Shown here: piece by piece, positions 55,072-64,000 of the stretch
Position numbering within the stretch: the first letter of the stretch is position 1
Layout of the letters: the number at the start of each line of letters is the position of its first letter
Source of the DNA: an uncultured Alphaproteobacteria bacterium
GTDB taxonomy: Bacteria > Pseudomonadota > Alphaproteobacteria > Rhodobacterales > Rhodobacteraceae
Direction: 5' to 3'
Length of the DNA: 64,000 nucleotides
Assembly: GCA_913031285.1 (NCBI GenBank)
Contig: CAJWEI010000005.1
Coordinates: 1-64,000, forward strand
Program-made: the position numbers and the translations under genes
Notes under the pieces: generated by a model
The model's database searches: none
The model's input: the letters and a program-made list of their open reading frames with translations, nothing else
What the model was told of the DNA's origin: nothing

Positions 55072-55863
55072 ATGACTGGATATATATTAGAAAAAGATGT
55101 CAGAAACTTGCGACAAGAATACAGTCAAAATGGCGTAGTCGTTATTAGAAATGCAGTGAGTCCGTATTGGATAGAAATTTTGCGAGACGCCATAGAAACT
55201 CAATTAAAGAAGAATAAACGATATTTTGATAATCGAAATATGCGGATGCAAACGGGAAGTTTTAATGATTTTTGTCATAATTCTGAAATTGGCAGAATAG
55301 TTGCTGACTTGGTAAACTCAAAGACTAGTCGACTAGTCTTTGATCAAATGTTTGTTAAGGAAGTGGGAACTAAAACTCGAACAGGTTGGCATACTGATCA
55401 GCCATACTGGCCAATAATAGGTCCTGTCATTACAACCTGGATAGCGCTTGATTGTGTCGATGAAAGAAATGGTGCCCTTGAGTTTATTACAGGTTCACAT
55501 CGTTGGGGAAAAAAATACCATCCTTTTTTAACTGATCAGCTTGGGGCTTTTGTCGAGTATATCAAGCCAGATGATTTGCAATATGACGAAATGCCCGATT
55601 TTGAGGCAGAGCGTGATAAACATGAGATTAAATCTTGGTCATTGCAGCCAGGCGATATGCTAGCTTTTGACGGATTTATTGTGCATTCTGCAAAGGGAAA
55701 TGAAACTTCTACGCGCCGCAGGCGTGGTTATGCGGTGCGCTTTGCTACCGATGGCGCCACCTATGACCCAACTCAGGGAGTAGCAAAATGGCTGGAAGAT
55801 GAAAATTTAAAATCTGGCGATGCATTTGAAAGTACAAAATTCCCACTCATATTTAGTAGGTAG
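55072..55863 (+). CDS. phytanoyl-CoA dioxygenase (PhyH)-family oxygenase
   Basis: This 263-residue Fe(II)/2-oxoglutarate oxygenase has the iron ligands H107 and D109 (TGWHTDQPYWP) and H205 (FIVHSAKGN). The Arg cluster TRRRRGYAVRF binds 2-oxoglutarate. The ITGSHRWG and LQPGDMLAFDG segments are PhyH-family hallmarks. Members hydroxylate acyl-CoAs or small metabolites such as ectoine and phosphonates. It stands alone on the plus strand before the convergent hutC. The substrate is unknown. Confidence 0.9.
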   Translation: MTGYILEKDVRNLRQEYSQNGVVVIRNAVSPYWIEILRDAIETQLKKNKRYFDNRNMRMQTGSFNDFCHNSEIGRIVADLVNSKTSRLVFDQMFVKEVGTKTRTGWHTDQPYWPIIGPVITTWIALDCVDERNGALEFITGSHRWGKKYHPFLTDQLGAFVEYIKPDDLQYDEMPDFEAERDKHEIKSWSLQPGDMLAFDGFIVHSAKGNETSTRRRRGYAVRFATDGATYDPTQGVAKWLEDENLKSGDAFESTKFPLIFSR

Positions 55864-55945
55864 TACTTTCCTGTCTGAGGCTGTCTGTGTCGAAAACATA
55901 TATGAAATTGAGTTTGCAGGTGGGATCATGGAAATTGGATTGAAA

Positions 55946-56647
55946 TCAAAGTCGTGATGTCATCTGATAACCAGCATGAAAGTAGAGCTTCGTATATGTT
56001 ATAGGTGCGTTGGTAAACCAAGTAATGCGTTCCAGAGTTACCAATGCAGTACCAACTGTGACATTCAAAAGGTCAGCAACTTGTGTATCTGCGTTGATTG
56101 TTGAAAATGTGATCTCAGCATCGGAAAATGGCACTTGCTTAATTAGCCATTCATTTGGGCCCATCTCTTCGAAGTCCTGATCGACTGCTTTAGGGGCTGC
56201 ATTAAGATTAATCCAGCGATCTTCATATTGGAACGCTTTACTATCTGCGTAATGTAGACACATAAGGTGCAATACAGGTGTGTTTTGTGGTATGGTCATT
56301 TGTGTTCTTAGCCAGTCTGGCGGGTCCCGAAACTCTCGGTTGATCAGAGCATAGCGATACGTAGCACCTGTGAGTTCAATCTCATCACGGATGATTGGGA
56401 TGACAAACTTTGCTTTTCTGGTGGGAAAAGATTTAATCCGTGTGCCAGCTTTGCGCTTTCGATCAATGTAACCATCTTCTGCCAGCTCCCGCATTGCTCT
56501 GTTAACGGTTGCCCGAGCACAACCAAATTCTGTGGCAAGTTCAATCTCACCAGGCATAATGCTTCCTGGAGCCCACGTAAAGTTTTTGATACGTTTTAGG
56601 ACAATTTCTTTGATATCCAGATAGCTTATTTTTGGAGCAACGGTCAT
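55946..56647 (-). CDS. hutC: GntR-family histidine utilisation repressor HutC
   Basis: This 233-residue regulator has an N-terminal winged helix (ILKRIKNFTWAPGSIMPGEI, CARATVNRAMRELAEDGYI) and a C-terminal UTRA ligand domain, which in HutC binds urocanate. It lies 111 bases after hutF on the same strand. HutC represses hut genes until urocanate accumulates. The assignment rests on the HutC-type sequence and the locus. Confidence 0.92.
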   Translation of the reverse strand: MTVAPKISYLDIKEIVLKRIKNFTWAPGSIMPGEIELATEFGCARATVNRAMRELAEDGYIDRKRKAGTRIKSFPTRKAKFVIPIIRDEIELTGATYRYALINREFRDPPDWLRTQMTIPQNTPVLHLMCLHYADSKAFQYEDRWINLNAAPKAVDQDFEEMGPNEWLIKQVPFSDAEITFSTINADTQVADLLNVTVGTALVTLERITWFTNAPITYTKLYFHAGYQMTSRL

Positions 56648-56758
56648 GTTATATATTGCCTGGATCTGTTATTTTTTTGGTATGATCAGTTTCAATTAAT
56701 TCAACCTTAGATTTTTTTGAAGACAATGAATACAGAGCAGAGGGAAAATTAAGGACCA

Positions 56759-58123
56759 TTATCCTAGTCTTTTTTTCAGAGTTGTAATGGTCTTGAAATA
56801 TGATGCTTGGATGTTGTTCTCTTCGATATGTATTCCGTCCCTTACCTGATGGCGTCCGGCTGACCAGACATCTGTAATAACATTATCTTTTGCCGCAAAT
56901 ACAAGTCCGTCAATCAGCTGATCATTGCGCAAAGCACAAAGGTTCGTATGGCAAGAATCGACTGCCATGAGATCTGCGAGTTTGCCGGGAGCAATGCTTC
57001 CAGCTTTGCGGTCGAGCGCTTGGGCCCCACCACTTGCTGCTCCTAGATAAAGGGCCTCGCCAACGGATCCCTCGGTGTGGATCATAACGTTGCGCTGCTG
57101 GTCCCTTAATCGCTGAGAATATTCCAGGGTCCTTAGTTCTTCTGTAAGCGAGATATTTATGTTTGAATCGGATCCTACGCCTATTTTCCCATTTTCTTTT
57201 ATAAATGTGGGACCCTCAAATATACCGTCACCTAGGTTAGCTTCCGTGATTGGGCAGAGGCCAACCACAGCACCAGTCTTAGCTAACCCGATTGTTTCTG
57301 CTTGGGTCATATGAGTTGCATGGATCAGACACCAATTAGTATTGATGGCATGATTTTCTAAAAGCCATTCGACAGGCCGCGCGCCGAATGCTTCAGAAAC
57401 TTCTGAGACCTCTTTTGTTTGTTCTGCAATGTGCATGTGTACTTGCTTGTCTGAATAACAGCTTAGTAATTCTTTGATATCGCTTGGAGTTGTTGCACGA
57501 AGTGAATGAGGGGCAATGCCCACACGTGTGTCAGGCGGTAAAAAACTGATAGTTTTTTGCGAAATTGAGACAATATTACAAATTTCGTCAATTGAATTAC
57601 CAAAACGCAGCTGGCCACCTGCAAGAGGTTGCTTTTGTGCGCCAGCATATGTGTATAAAACAGGTAGATGTGTCAGGCCAATACCTGTCAGTTTTGCGGC
57701 CTCGATGATCCTAACGGACAATTCAGCAGGGTTATCATAGGTATTGCCGCCAGATCCATGATGGATATAATGAAACTCTCCGACGGCGGCATAGCCAGAT
57801 TTTTGCATTTCCATAAATGTTTGAGCAGCAATCGATGAGATATCTTCTGGTGTCAAATAATTTAGAAATCGATACATTAATTCGCGCCATGTCCAGAAGT
57901 TTTCACGACCTGCAGCTCTGTACTCTGTCATTCCAGCCATTGCACGCTGAAAGCTATGACTATGCAGATTTGCAAGAGCAGGGAGTAACGTATCTACTCT
58001 TATATCCTTGCTTTTTGGCTTAACCCCAATTCTGATTTTCTCGATGTGACCATCTAAGATTGTCACTCGCACATTTTCAACCCACCCATCAGTCAATCGT
58101 GCTTTCTGAGAAAAAATATCCAT
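56759..58123 (-). CDS. hutF: formimidoylglutamate deiminase HutF
   Basis: This amidohydrolase-fold enzyme turns formimidoyl-glutamate into N-formylglutamate and ammonia. Its metal motif is LANLHSHSFQRAMAG, followed by HMHIAEQTKE, LIHATHMT and GVGSDSNI. It is 454 residues from the ATG at 58123 (MDIFSQKARLTDG), preceded by AAGG at 8 bases. The frame opens earlier to 58171, but those residues do not resemble HutF. HutF plus HutG is the two-step route to glutamate. It is divergent from hutI. Confidence 0.94.
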   Translation of the reverse strand: MDIFSQKARLTDGWVENVRVTILDGHIEKIRIGVKPKSKDIRVDTLLPALANLHSHSFQRAMAGMTEYRAAGRENFWTWRELMYRFLNYLTPEDISSIAAQTFMEMQKSGYAAVGEFHYIHHGSGGNTYDNPAELSVRIIEAAKLTGIGLTHLPVLYTYAGAQKQPLAGGQLRFGNSIDEICNIVSISQKTISFLPPDTRVGIAPHSLRATTPSDIKELLSCYSDKQVHMHIAEQTKEVSEVSEAFGARPVEWLLENHAINTNWCLIHATHMTQAETIGLAKTGAVVGLCPITEANLGDGIFEGPTFIKENGKIGVGSDSNINISLTEELRTLEYSQRLRDQQRNVMIHTEGSVGEALYLGAASGGAQALDRKAGSIAPGKLADLMAVDSCHTNLCALRNDQLIDGLVFAAKDNVITDVWSAGRHQVRDGIHIEENNIQASYFKTITTLKKRLG

Positions 58124-58136
58124 TTTTTTTGCCTTA

Positions 58137-58152
58137 TTATGTATAGACATAA
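58137..58152. promoter_or_regulatory. candidate HutC operator in the hutF-hutI intergenic region
   Basis: TTATGT (58137-58142) and ACATAA (58147-58152) form a perfect 6-bp inverted repeat around ATAG, in the only 85 bases between the divergent hutF and hutI starts. Its TGTATA-x-ACA-like centre resembles GntR/HutC-type operators. One site here could control both arms. Confidence 0.5.
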
Positions 58153-58208
58153 AATCCATAAAGGCATACAAACTTTATTACAAGACAGGTTAAGAAATAG
58201 GACAGGAC

Positions 58209-59417
58209 TTGGAACGTCGGAAAATTCTGCACAACTGCCGCATTGCCACAATGCAGCATGGGCATGTGCCCTACGGACTATTAGAAGATGGTGCAGTTGT
58301 TTTGGAAAATGAGCATATCACTTGGTGTGGTGTTCTCAAAGATTTGCCTGCTGACTTTCGTAAAGCTAAAAAATTTGATCTTGAGGGTCGGTTGGTGACA
58401 CCAGCGCTTATCGATTGCCATACACATACTGTTTTTGGTGGTAATCGTGCACTTGAATTCGAAATGCGCTTGAATGGGGCAACATACGAAGAGGTGGCGC
58501 GGGCGGGCGGTGGCATTGTGTCTACTGTTGCTGCCACTCGAGGCGCGAGTGAAGCAGAGCTGGTCGCGGATGCTTTACCCCGGGTGGATGCTCTTATTGC
58601 AGAGGGCGTTTCTACTGTAGAGATAAAATCTGGCTATGGGCTTGATTGTGAAACCGAGTTAAAGCTGCTGCGTGCAGCTCGCAAGATAGCAGACGTGCGG
58701 GATGTTGAGGTTATCACAACTTTTCTGGGGGCGCACGCTGTCCCGTTGGAATATTCTGGACGGCAGGACGCATATATAGACGAAATATGTCTGCCTACGC
58801 TGCGTATTGCGGTTTCGGAAGGTCTGGTTGATTCTGTTGATGCGTTTTGCGAAGGAATAGCCTTCCAACCAGATCAAGTTGCAAAGGTCTTTGATGTTGC
58901 GACCGACCTAGATCTCCCAATTAAAATTCATGCTGAACAGCTGTCAAATCTCGGCGGAGCCAAACTTGCCGCCCAGTATAATGCGCTTTCAGCAGATCAT
59001 TTAGAATATCTTGATGATGAGGGGGCTGCGGCTATGGCTTCTGCTGGTATGGTCGCTGTCATTTTGCCTGGCGCGTTTTATACGCTCCGGGAAACTCAAA
59101 AACCGCCAATAGATATTTTGAGGCATCATTGTATTCCCATGGCAATCGCCACTGATGCCAATCCTGGATCCTCTCCAATGACCTCTTTGCTTTTGGCAAT
59201 GAATATGGCGTGCACTCTATTTCAGATGACACCTGAGGAGGCTATGATTGGAACAACACGAAATGCCGCGTGCGCCCTTGGATTAGGTGAGCGCGGGGTA
59301 GTACAGGCGGGCTATCGAGCTGATTTAGCTGTTTGGGATATTAAACACCCGTCAGAGTTTGCATATCGTATTGGATTTAATCCTCTCAAATCTCGAATTA
59401 TTGGAGGCAAGTTATGA
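58209..59417 (+). CDS. hutI: imidazolonepropionase
   Basis: This 402-residue amidohydrolase opens the imidazolone ring to formimidoyl-glutamate. It has [15 protein letters not shown] (metal His pair), [24 protein letters not shown] and [10 protein letters not shown]. It starts at a TTG (58209) with AGGAC next to it; this is the only start that keeps the conserved N-terminus ([12 protein letters not shown]). It overlaps hutH by 4 bases. It is first of hutI-H-G-U. Confidence 0.95.
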   Translation: MERRKILHNCRIATMQHGHVPYGLLEDGAVVLENEHITWCGVLKDLPADFRKAKKFDLEGRLVTPALIDCHTHTVFGGNRALEFEMRLNGATYEEVARAGGGIVSTVAATRGASEAELVADALPRVDALIAEGVSTVEIKSGYGLDCETELKLLRAARKIADVRDVEVITTFLGAHAVPLEYSGRQDAYIDEICLPTLRIAVSEGLVDSVDAFCEGIAFQPDQVAKVFDVATDLDLPIKIHAEQLSNLGGAKLAAQYNALSADHLEYLDDEGAAAMASAGMVAVILPGAFYTLRETQKPPIDILRHHCIPMAIATDANPGSSPMTSLLLAMNMACTLFQMTPEEAMIGTTRNAACALGLGERGVVQAGYRADLAVWDIKHPSEFAYRIGFNPLKSRIIGGKL

Positions 59418-60952
59418 CATCTATCTGCATATCTCCTGGTGCGGTAACTCTTGATGACTTAGCTCATGTCTTCTCCGAAAACCTGTCTGTCACTCTAGAT
59501 CGCTCATGCCGTCTGGCAGTGGAGGTGGCTGCGCTGAGTATTGAAAAAGCCGCAAATGGAGATATTCCAGTCTATGGTGTGAACACAGGCTTTGGCAAAT
59601 TAGCTAACCTCAAAATTGCCAAAGATGAGATGGCTGCGTTGCAACGTAACTTGGTTTTGTCCCATTGTTGTGGTGTCGGAGAACCAATTTCGCGCAGTAT
59701 GTCACGCCTGATTATGGTGCTAAAACTTATATCGCTTGGCCGTGGTGCCTCGGGAGTGCGTTGGGACCTCATTGAGCTTGTTGAAAAAATGTTAGAACTT
59801 GGTGTTACACCCGTCATTCCGTCGCAGGGCTCCGTCGGTGCTTCAGGGGACCTCGCGCCTTTAGCGCATATGACGGCGGTGATCATTGGTGAAGGTGTTG
59901 CAGAGTTTGAAGGTAAAAAAATGCCAGGTGGGGACGCCCTTCTTAATGCTGGACTCGCTCCTATCGCACTCGGGCCTAAAGAGGGTCTTGCCTTTATAAA
60001 TGGTACTCAATTTTCAACAGCTTTCGCTCTTGCAGGGCTTTTTAGAGCATGGACGGCGGCCAAAACAGCGTTAACCGTATCGGCAATGTCAACAGATGCG
60101 ATCATGGGGTCGACAGCTCCTCTACAGCCAGAAATTCATTCACTGAGAGGGCATAGAGGTCAAATAGAAGCTGCCGCAGCGATGCGTTCCATACTTACTG
60201 GTTCAGAAATAAGGGAAAGCCACCGTGAGGGTGACACGCGCGTGCAGGACCCTTATTGTATCCGGTGCCAGCCGCAAGTTACCGGAGCTGCAATGGATGT
60301 CTTGCGTCAGGCAGCTAAAACCTTGCGCATTGAAGCAAACGCGGCTACGGATAATCCACTGGTCTTAAGTGACGCCGATAAGGTCGTATCTGGTGGTAAT
60401 TTTCATGCAGAACCAGTGGGTTTTGCTGCTGATATGATTGCCCTCGCAGTATCAGAAATAGGCGCAATTGCGCAGCGGCGTATTTCATTGATGGTCGACC
60501 CTACTTTGTCTTTTGACTTACCGCCTTTTCTGACACCCAATCCTGGTGTGAATTCTGGGTTTATGATTGCCGAAGTGACAACTGCAGCGTTGATGAGTGA
60601 AAATAAACACATGGCAAACCCATGCGTTACTGACAGCACACCAACCTCAGCAAATCAGGAAGATCATGTGTCCATGGCAGCGCATGGCGCATTCCGGCTC
60701 CAAAAGATGGTGAAGAATTTGAACACCATAATTGGGGTTGAGCTACTTTGTGCGGCTCAGGGCATTGAGTTTCGCGCACCTTTAAAAACCAGTGTATATT
60801 TGTCGGATTGTATCAGCTGTTTGCGTCAGGTTGTCCCCACTCTCAACTCAGATCGTTATCTAGCTCCTGACATTGAAAAAGCCGCAAAATTGATCGTTTC
60901 AGGAGCGCTTCTTGATAGAACACCTAGCTCGATCTCGGAACTCGATACATGA
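59414..60952 (+). CDS. hutH: histidine ammonia-lyase
   Basis: This 512-residue lyase converts histidine to urocanate and ammonia. The MIO cofactor forms from A143-S144-G145 in [14 protein letters not shown]. The [11 protein letters not shown] loop with its catalytic Tyr and the [13 protein letters not shown] segment are intact. It overlaps hutI and hutG by 4 bases each, so translation is coupled. Active as a tetramer in the cytoplasm. Confidence 0.96.
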   Translation: MTSICISPGAVTLDDLAHVFSENLSVTLDRSCRLAVEVAALSIEKAANGDIPVYGVNTGFGKLANLKIAKDEMAALQRNLVLSHCCGVGEPISRSMSRLIMVLKLISLGRGASGVRWDLIELVEKMLELGVTPVIPSQGSVGASGDLAPLAHMTAVIIGEGVAEFEGKKMPGGDALLNAGLAPIALGPKEGLAFINGTQFSTAFALAGLFRAWTAAKTALTVSAMSTDAIMGSTAPLQPEIHSLRGHRGQIEAAAAMRSILTGSEIRESHREGDTRVQDPYCIRCQPQVTGAAMDVLRQAAKTLRIEANAATDNPLVLSDADKVVSGGNFHAEPVGFAADMIALAVSEIGAIAQRRISLMVDPTLSFDLPPFLTPNPGVNSGFMIAEVTTAALMSENKHMANPCVTDSTPTSANQEDHVSMAAHGAFRLQKMVKNLNTIIGVELLCAAQGIEFRAPLKTSVYLSDCISCLRQVVPTLNSDRYLAPDIEKAAKLIVSGALLDRTPSSISELDT

Positions 60953-61740
60953 AGGTCTTTGAGGTCTGCAAGGGTACTAGCCCTGTAGTTTTGGGGCAAC
61001 CCCATGGTGGGACCTTCGTTCCGGACAATATTTTTTCGCGCCTTAACCAAAGGGGGCAAGGTCTTGATGATACCGACTGGCATATAAATAAGCTTTACAA
61101 TGATCTTTTGATCGGGGCTAGCGTCGTAAAATCTAATGTGCATCGATATGTGATTGATGCTAACCGTGATCCAACTGGAAGGTCGCTATACCCTGGTCAA
61201 AATACAACCGAACTTTGCCCTACCTCAGATTTTGATGGTTTGGATATTTGGCAAGCGGATCAGGCCCCTTCCTCTGACGAGGTTGAGGCAAGGCGCTTGG
61301 CTTATCACATGCCATATCATGCAGCGTTGGCCGAAGAATTGGATAGAGTGCGACAAATCCATGGGATCGCAATTCTCTATGACTGTCATTCAATACGATC
61401 AAATATTGGTTTTTTGTTTCAGGGCACTCTACCGGTTTTCAATATTGGAACTAATAACAGCATAACCTGCAATACTTATGTGGAGCAAATAGTGCATTCA
61501 GCTTGTCAAGAAATGGAGCCTTCCAATACAGTTTTAAATGGTCGTTTCAAGGGAGGCTGGACAACTCGTCAATATGGTCAACCTGAGACTGGAATCCATG
61601 CTATTCAAATGGAGTTGGCACAGCGATCTTACATGTCTGAGTCTTATCCATGGTCCTTCGACATGGATCGCGCCAAGATACTTCAACCTAAACTTCGAAG
61701 AATTTTGGCGGAGCTCGCTAAATACGCCTCCGCCCAATAA
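60949..61740 (+). CDS. hutG: N-formylglutamate deformylase
   Basis: This 263-residue hydrolase has the HutG/FGase signatures [29 protein letters not shown] and [10 protein letters not shown] (metal-binding His). It yields glutamate and formate from HutF's product. This is the formylglutamate-type HutG, unrelated to the arginase-like formimidoylglutamase. It overlaps hutH by 4 bases, and hutU follows after 13. Confidence 0.94.
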   Translation: MKVFEVCKGTSPVVLGQPHGGTFVPDNIFSRLNQRGQGLDDTDWHINKLYNDLLIGASVVKSNVHRYVIDANRDPTGRSLYPGQNTTELCPTSDFDGLDIWQADQAPSSDEVEARRLAYHMPYHAALAEELDRVRQIHGIAILYDCHSIRSNIGFLFQGTLPVFNIGTNNSITCNTYVEQIVHSACQEMEPSNTVLNGRFKGGWTTRQYGQPETGIHAIQMELAQRSYMSESYPWSFDMDRAKILQPKLRRILAELAKYASAQ

Positions 61741-61753
61741 AAAGGACATAAAG

Positions 61754-63436
61754 ATGCCTGATCGCAAAAATATCCGTGATGTTTATCCGCCAACAGGGAG
61801 CCAAATTACCGCTAAGAGCTGGTTGACAGAGGCCCCAATGCGGATGCTGATGAATAACCTGCATCCCGATGTAGCGGAAAACCCACATGAGCTTGTTGTC
61901 TATGGCGGCATAGGTCGGGCGGCGCGCAATTGGAAAGACTTTGATGCGATCGTTGCTAGCCTTAAAACTCTCGAGGAGAACGAAACGCTTCTTGTACAAT
62001 CAGGTAAGCCAGCCGGTATTTTTAAAACCCATAAAGACGCCCCTAGGGTCTTAATTGCAAACTCTAATCTCGTACCGCATTGGGCCAGTTGGGATCATTT
62101 CAACGAACTCGATAAAAAGGGCCTTGCGATGTACGGCCAGATGACTGCAGGTTCTTGGATTTATATCGGGACACAAGGAATTGTTCAGGGCACATATGAG
62201 ACTTTTGTCGAGGCTGGACGCCAGCACTATGATGGAAACCTGAGTGGGAAATGGATTTTGACCGGCGGGTTGGGCGGTATGGGAGGGGCTCAGCCCTTGG
62301 CCGCAGCCATGGCGGGAGCCTGCTGTCTTGCTGTGGAATGTAACCCGGAGAGTATCGATTTTCGTCTTCGCACTAAATACCTTGATGAACGTGCTGAAAC
62401 ATTGGATGAGGCGTTGCGCATGGTTAAAGAATGGACGTCTAAGGGAGAGGCAAAATCTGTAGGTCTTTTGGGCAATGCCGCCAATATCTTTCCTGAGCTT
62501 GTGAAAAGAGGGGTTCGGCCAGATATTGTAACAGACCAGACAAGCGCGCATGATCCACTTAATGGATACCTCCCGTTAGGCTGGTCACTGGCTGAGTGGC
62601 GCGAAAAACGCGAGAGCGCTCCTAAATTGGTTGAAAAAGCTGCGCGAGCCTCAATGAAGGCTCATGTTTCTGCCATGGTTGATTTTTGGAATATGGGTGT
62701 TCCAACGCTGGACTATGGAAATAACATTCGTCAGATTGCGCTTGAAGAGGGGCTTGAGAATGCGTTTACTTTTCCTGGATTTGTTCCGGCTTATATTCGC
62801 CCGCTTTTTTGCCGCGGCATAGGTCCATTCCGGTGGGCCGCCTTGTCAGGTGATCCAGAAGATATTTATAAGACAGATCAAAAAGTCAAAGAACTTTTGC
62901 CAGATGATACCCATCTGCATAACTGGCTTGATATGGCGCGTGCGCGGATATCATTTCAAGGCTTGCCAGCTAGGATATGCTGGGTCGGTCTCGGGGTTCG
63001 TGATAAATTGGGATTGGCCTTTAATGAAATGGTTCGAACCGGTGAATTATCTGCTCCGGTTGTCATCGGGCGAGATCATCTCGATAGTGGATCCGTAGCG
63101 TCTCCAAACCGCGAAACAGAGGCTATGAAAGATGGCTCTGACGCAGTCTCAGACTGGCCACTTTTAAACGCTTTGCTCAATACTGCGTCTGGCGCAACTT
63201 GGGTGTCAATTCATCACGGTGGAGGTGTTGGCATGGGCTTCAGTCAGCATTCAGGAATGGTTATTTGTGCTGATGGCACTGAGGATGCAGCGCGTCGCAT
63301 TGAAAGGGTTTTATGGAATGACCCGGCCACAGGCGTTATGCGTCATGCTGATGCTGGGTACGAAAGTGCAATCGCTTGTGCTGATGAGAATAAATTGAAT
63401 TTGCCTGGTATTTTGTGTAGGTCAGTGTCTCTTTAA
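61754..63436 (+). CDS. hutU: urocanate hydratase
   Basis: This 560-residue enzyme converts urocanate to imidazolonepropionate with tightly bound NAD. The start is the ATG at 61754, behind AAAGGA. The frame opens earlier to 61538, but that stretch lies inside hutG. Diagnostic segments are [31 protein letters not shown], and [18 protein letters not shown] near the end. It completes hutH-U-I-F-G, so all five histidine-degradation steps are encoded here. An AT-rich hairpin follows its stop. Confidence 0.96.
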   Translation: MPDRKNIRDVYPPTGSQITAKSWLTEAPMRMLMNNLHPDVAENPHELVVYGGIGRAARNWKDFDAIVASLKTLEENETLLVQSGKPAGIFKTHKDAPRVLIANSNLVPHWASWDHFNELDKKGLAMYGQMTAGSWIYIGTQGIVQGTYETFVEAGRQHYDGNLSGKWILTGGLGGMGGAQPLAAAMAGACCLAVECNPESIDFRLRTKYLDERAETLDEALRMVKEWTSKGEAKSVGLLGNAANIFPELVKRGVRPDIVTDQTSAHDPLNGYLPLGWSLAEWREKRESAPKLVEKAARASMKAHVSAMVDFWNMGVPTLDYGNNIRQIALEEGLENAFTFPGFVPAYIRPLFCRGIGPFRWAALSGDPEDIYKTDQKVKELLPDDTHLHNWLDMARARISFQGLPARICWVGLGVRDKLGLAFNEMVRTGELSAPVVIGRDHLDSGSVASPNRETEAMKDGSDAVSDWPLLNALLNTASGATWVSIHHGGGVGMGFSQHSGMVICADGTEDAARRIERVLWNDPATGVMRHADAGYESAIACADENKLNLPGILCRSVSL

Positions 63437-63458
63437 GAGTATAACGCATAAAACCTTG

Positions 63459-63484
63459 TAATCTTTTAGAATTTACAAAGATTA
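63459..63484 (+). terminator. AT-rich hairpin after hutU
   Basis: TAATCTTT (63459-63466) and AAAGATTA (63477-63484) form a perfect 8-bp stem with a 10-base loop, 22 bases after hutU. A short ATTTTC run follows. It is a probable end of the hutIHGU transcript, though the stem is AT-rich. Confidence 0.45.
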
Positions 63485-63511
63485 ATTTTCTGGTTTGATA
63501 AAGTTTTTTAG

Positions 63512-63667
63512 ATGGTGAATATCAGTAGCCAGCGAAAGATGTCATGCGTGGACATTATGGATCTTTTCACGGTACAATGGAAAGAATGGACCACGGGCCT
63601 TGATTTTTTTTCACTAAGTCCAGCAGACATACGCGGTATACCAAATGAAATAAGGAGTAAAGCATGA
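63512..63667 (+). CDS. possible 51-residue protein overlapping the AhpD-like gene
   Basis: A 51-codon frame (MVNISSQRKMSCVDIMDLFT...) ends in TGA overlapping the ATG of the next gene (ATGA). Such overlaps often mean coupled translation. No ribosome site precedes the first ATG, and ATGs at 63539 and 63557 are alternatives. No domain is recognised. It may be a chance frame or relic. Confidence 0.2.
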   Translation: MVNISSQRKMSCVDIMDLFTVQWKEWTTGLDFFSLSPADIRGIPNEIRSKA

Positions 63668-64000
63668 CTGCTTGGATCAAGATGATTTCGGATAAAGATG
63701 CAGACGAAAATTTAATGAAAGCACTTGATTTTGCGCGCACTCCCCATGGCACTGTAGATAATGTGATGCGAGTACATTCTTTAAGACCTAGCACCATGAC
63801 CGGGCATGTGGTTTTGTATCGTGCTTGTCTGCACGATGATGAAAATACAATTCCAATGTGGTTCCAGGAAGTCATTAGTTCTTATGTATCAACGCTAAAT
63901 AATTGTTTATATTCTTATTCTAATCATTGGTCCAATGCACGTCATCTTATCGCGGATGAAGTTAAATCTGACAGAATTGAGGTGGCGCTGAAATTACAAT
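63664..64000 (+). CDS. AhpD/carboxymuconolactone-decarboxylase-like protein (partial)
   Basis: This gene starts at ATG 63664 behind AAGGAG and runs off the window end after 112 codons. It has the AhpD-like pattern MRVHSLRPSTMTGHVVLYRA and the catalytic segment LNNCLYSYSNHW, which carries Cys-x-x-Ser-x-x-His in place of the usual Cys-x-x-Cys. That matches the peroxidase-related CMD subgroup. The C-terminus is missing, so family but not function can be given. Confidence 0.8.
   Translation, partial: MTAWIKMISDKDADENLMKALDFARTPHGTVDNVMRVHSLRPSTMTGHVVLYRACLHDDENTIPMWFQEVISSYVSTLNNCLYSYSNHWSNARHLIADEVKSDRIEVALKLQ

Noticed and set aside
61538-61753. Urocanate hydratase extended to 61538
   Set aside because: The extra 72 residues are a shadow frame inside hutG. 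ATG 61754 gives the standard length.
1-64000. Prophage, transposon, CRISPR or toxin-antitoxin systems
   Set aside because: No integrase, transposase, repeat-spacer array or toxin-antitoxin pair was recognisable on either strand.

Overview
The window looks like the chromosome of an AT-rich alphaproteobacterium, most likely a marine Rhodobacterales (Roseobacter-like) bacterium. The basis is the redox pair RegA/RegB with SenC beside tsaE-amgK-murU-addB-addA-trxA and hslVU, alphaproteobacterial AddAB, a four-subunit sarcosine oxidase, and a histidine pathway that uses HutF. I saw no rRNA, tRNA, CRISPR array, transposase, integrase or replication origin. Species cannot be fixed from sequence reading alone. 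Layout. (1) 0-8 kb: loosely packed metabolic genes (glyoxalase-fold protein, CoA-binding protein, aldo/keto reductase, a 50-residue zinc-ribbon protein, GST, methyltransferase) with long gaps. One gap holds a clearly decayed nqrF relic with five in-frame stops. A tight pair resembling mesaconyl-C4-CoA hydratase and mesaconyl-CoA C1-C4 transferase follows. (2) 8.3-22.6 kb: conserved core, with RegA, SenC and divergent RegB, the overlapping operon tsaE-amgK-murU-addB-addA, then trxA, hslV and hslU. (3) 22.7-34.9 kb: a pimeloyl-CoA-type beta-oxidation operon on the minus strand (FadJ-like protein and two acyl-CoA dehydrogenases), a ketopantoate-reductase-like/FAH-family pair, oligopeptidase B, dimethylargininase, a secreted MORN-repeat protein and an EamA transporter. 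(4) 35.2-55.9 kb: an accessory catabolic stretch that by eye is more AT-rich than its flanks. It holds soxBDAG (sarcosine oxidase), a DoeB-like deacylase, a TauD-type dioxygenase, a complete polar-amino-acid ABC transporter, a VanA-like Rieske oxygenase, a broken MATE transporter gene, a Rieske ferredoxin next to a membrane di-iron desaturase/hydroxylase, a GlxA-type AraC regulator, a P450, a GST, a TPR protein with a conserved His/Glu cluster, and a phytanoyl-CoA-type dioxygenase. (5) 55.9-63.4 kb: a complete histidine-utilisation locus, hutC and hutF facing left and hutI-H-G-U facing right, with a candidate HutC operator between them. The window ends inside an AhpD-like gene. How the genes fit together. 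The accessory stretch carries six different oxygen-activating or demethylating systems beside one uptake system and one regulator of a family that often senses arginine, carnitine or betaine-type compounds. My inference is that it takes up and dismantles small N-methylated or methoxylated amino-acid-like osmolytes, ending in sarcosine oxidase (glycine plus a one-carbon unit on tetrahydrofolate), next to histidine breakdown to glutamate, formate and ammonia. The substrate cannot be named from sequence alone. The unusually long gaps contain several protein-like fragments, which suggests ongoing gene decay.
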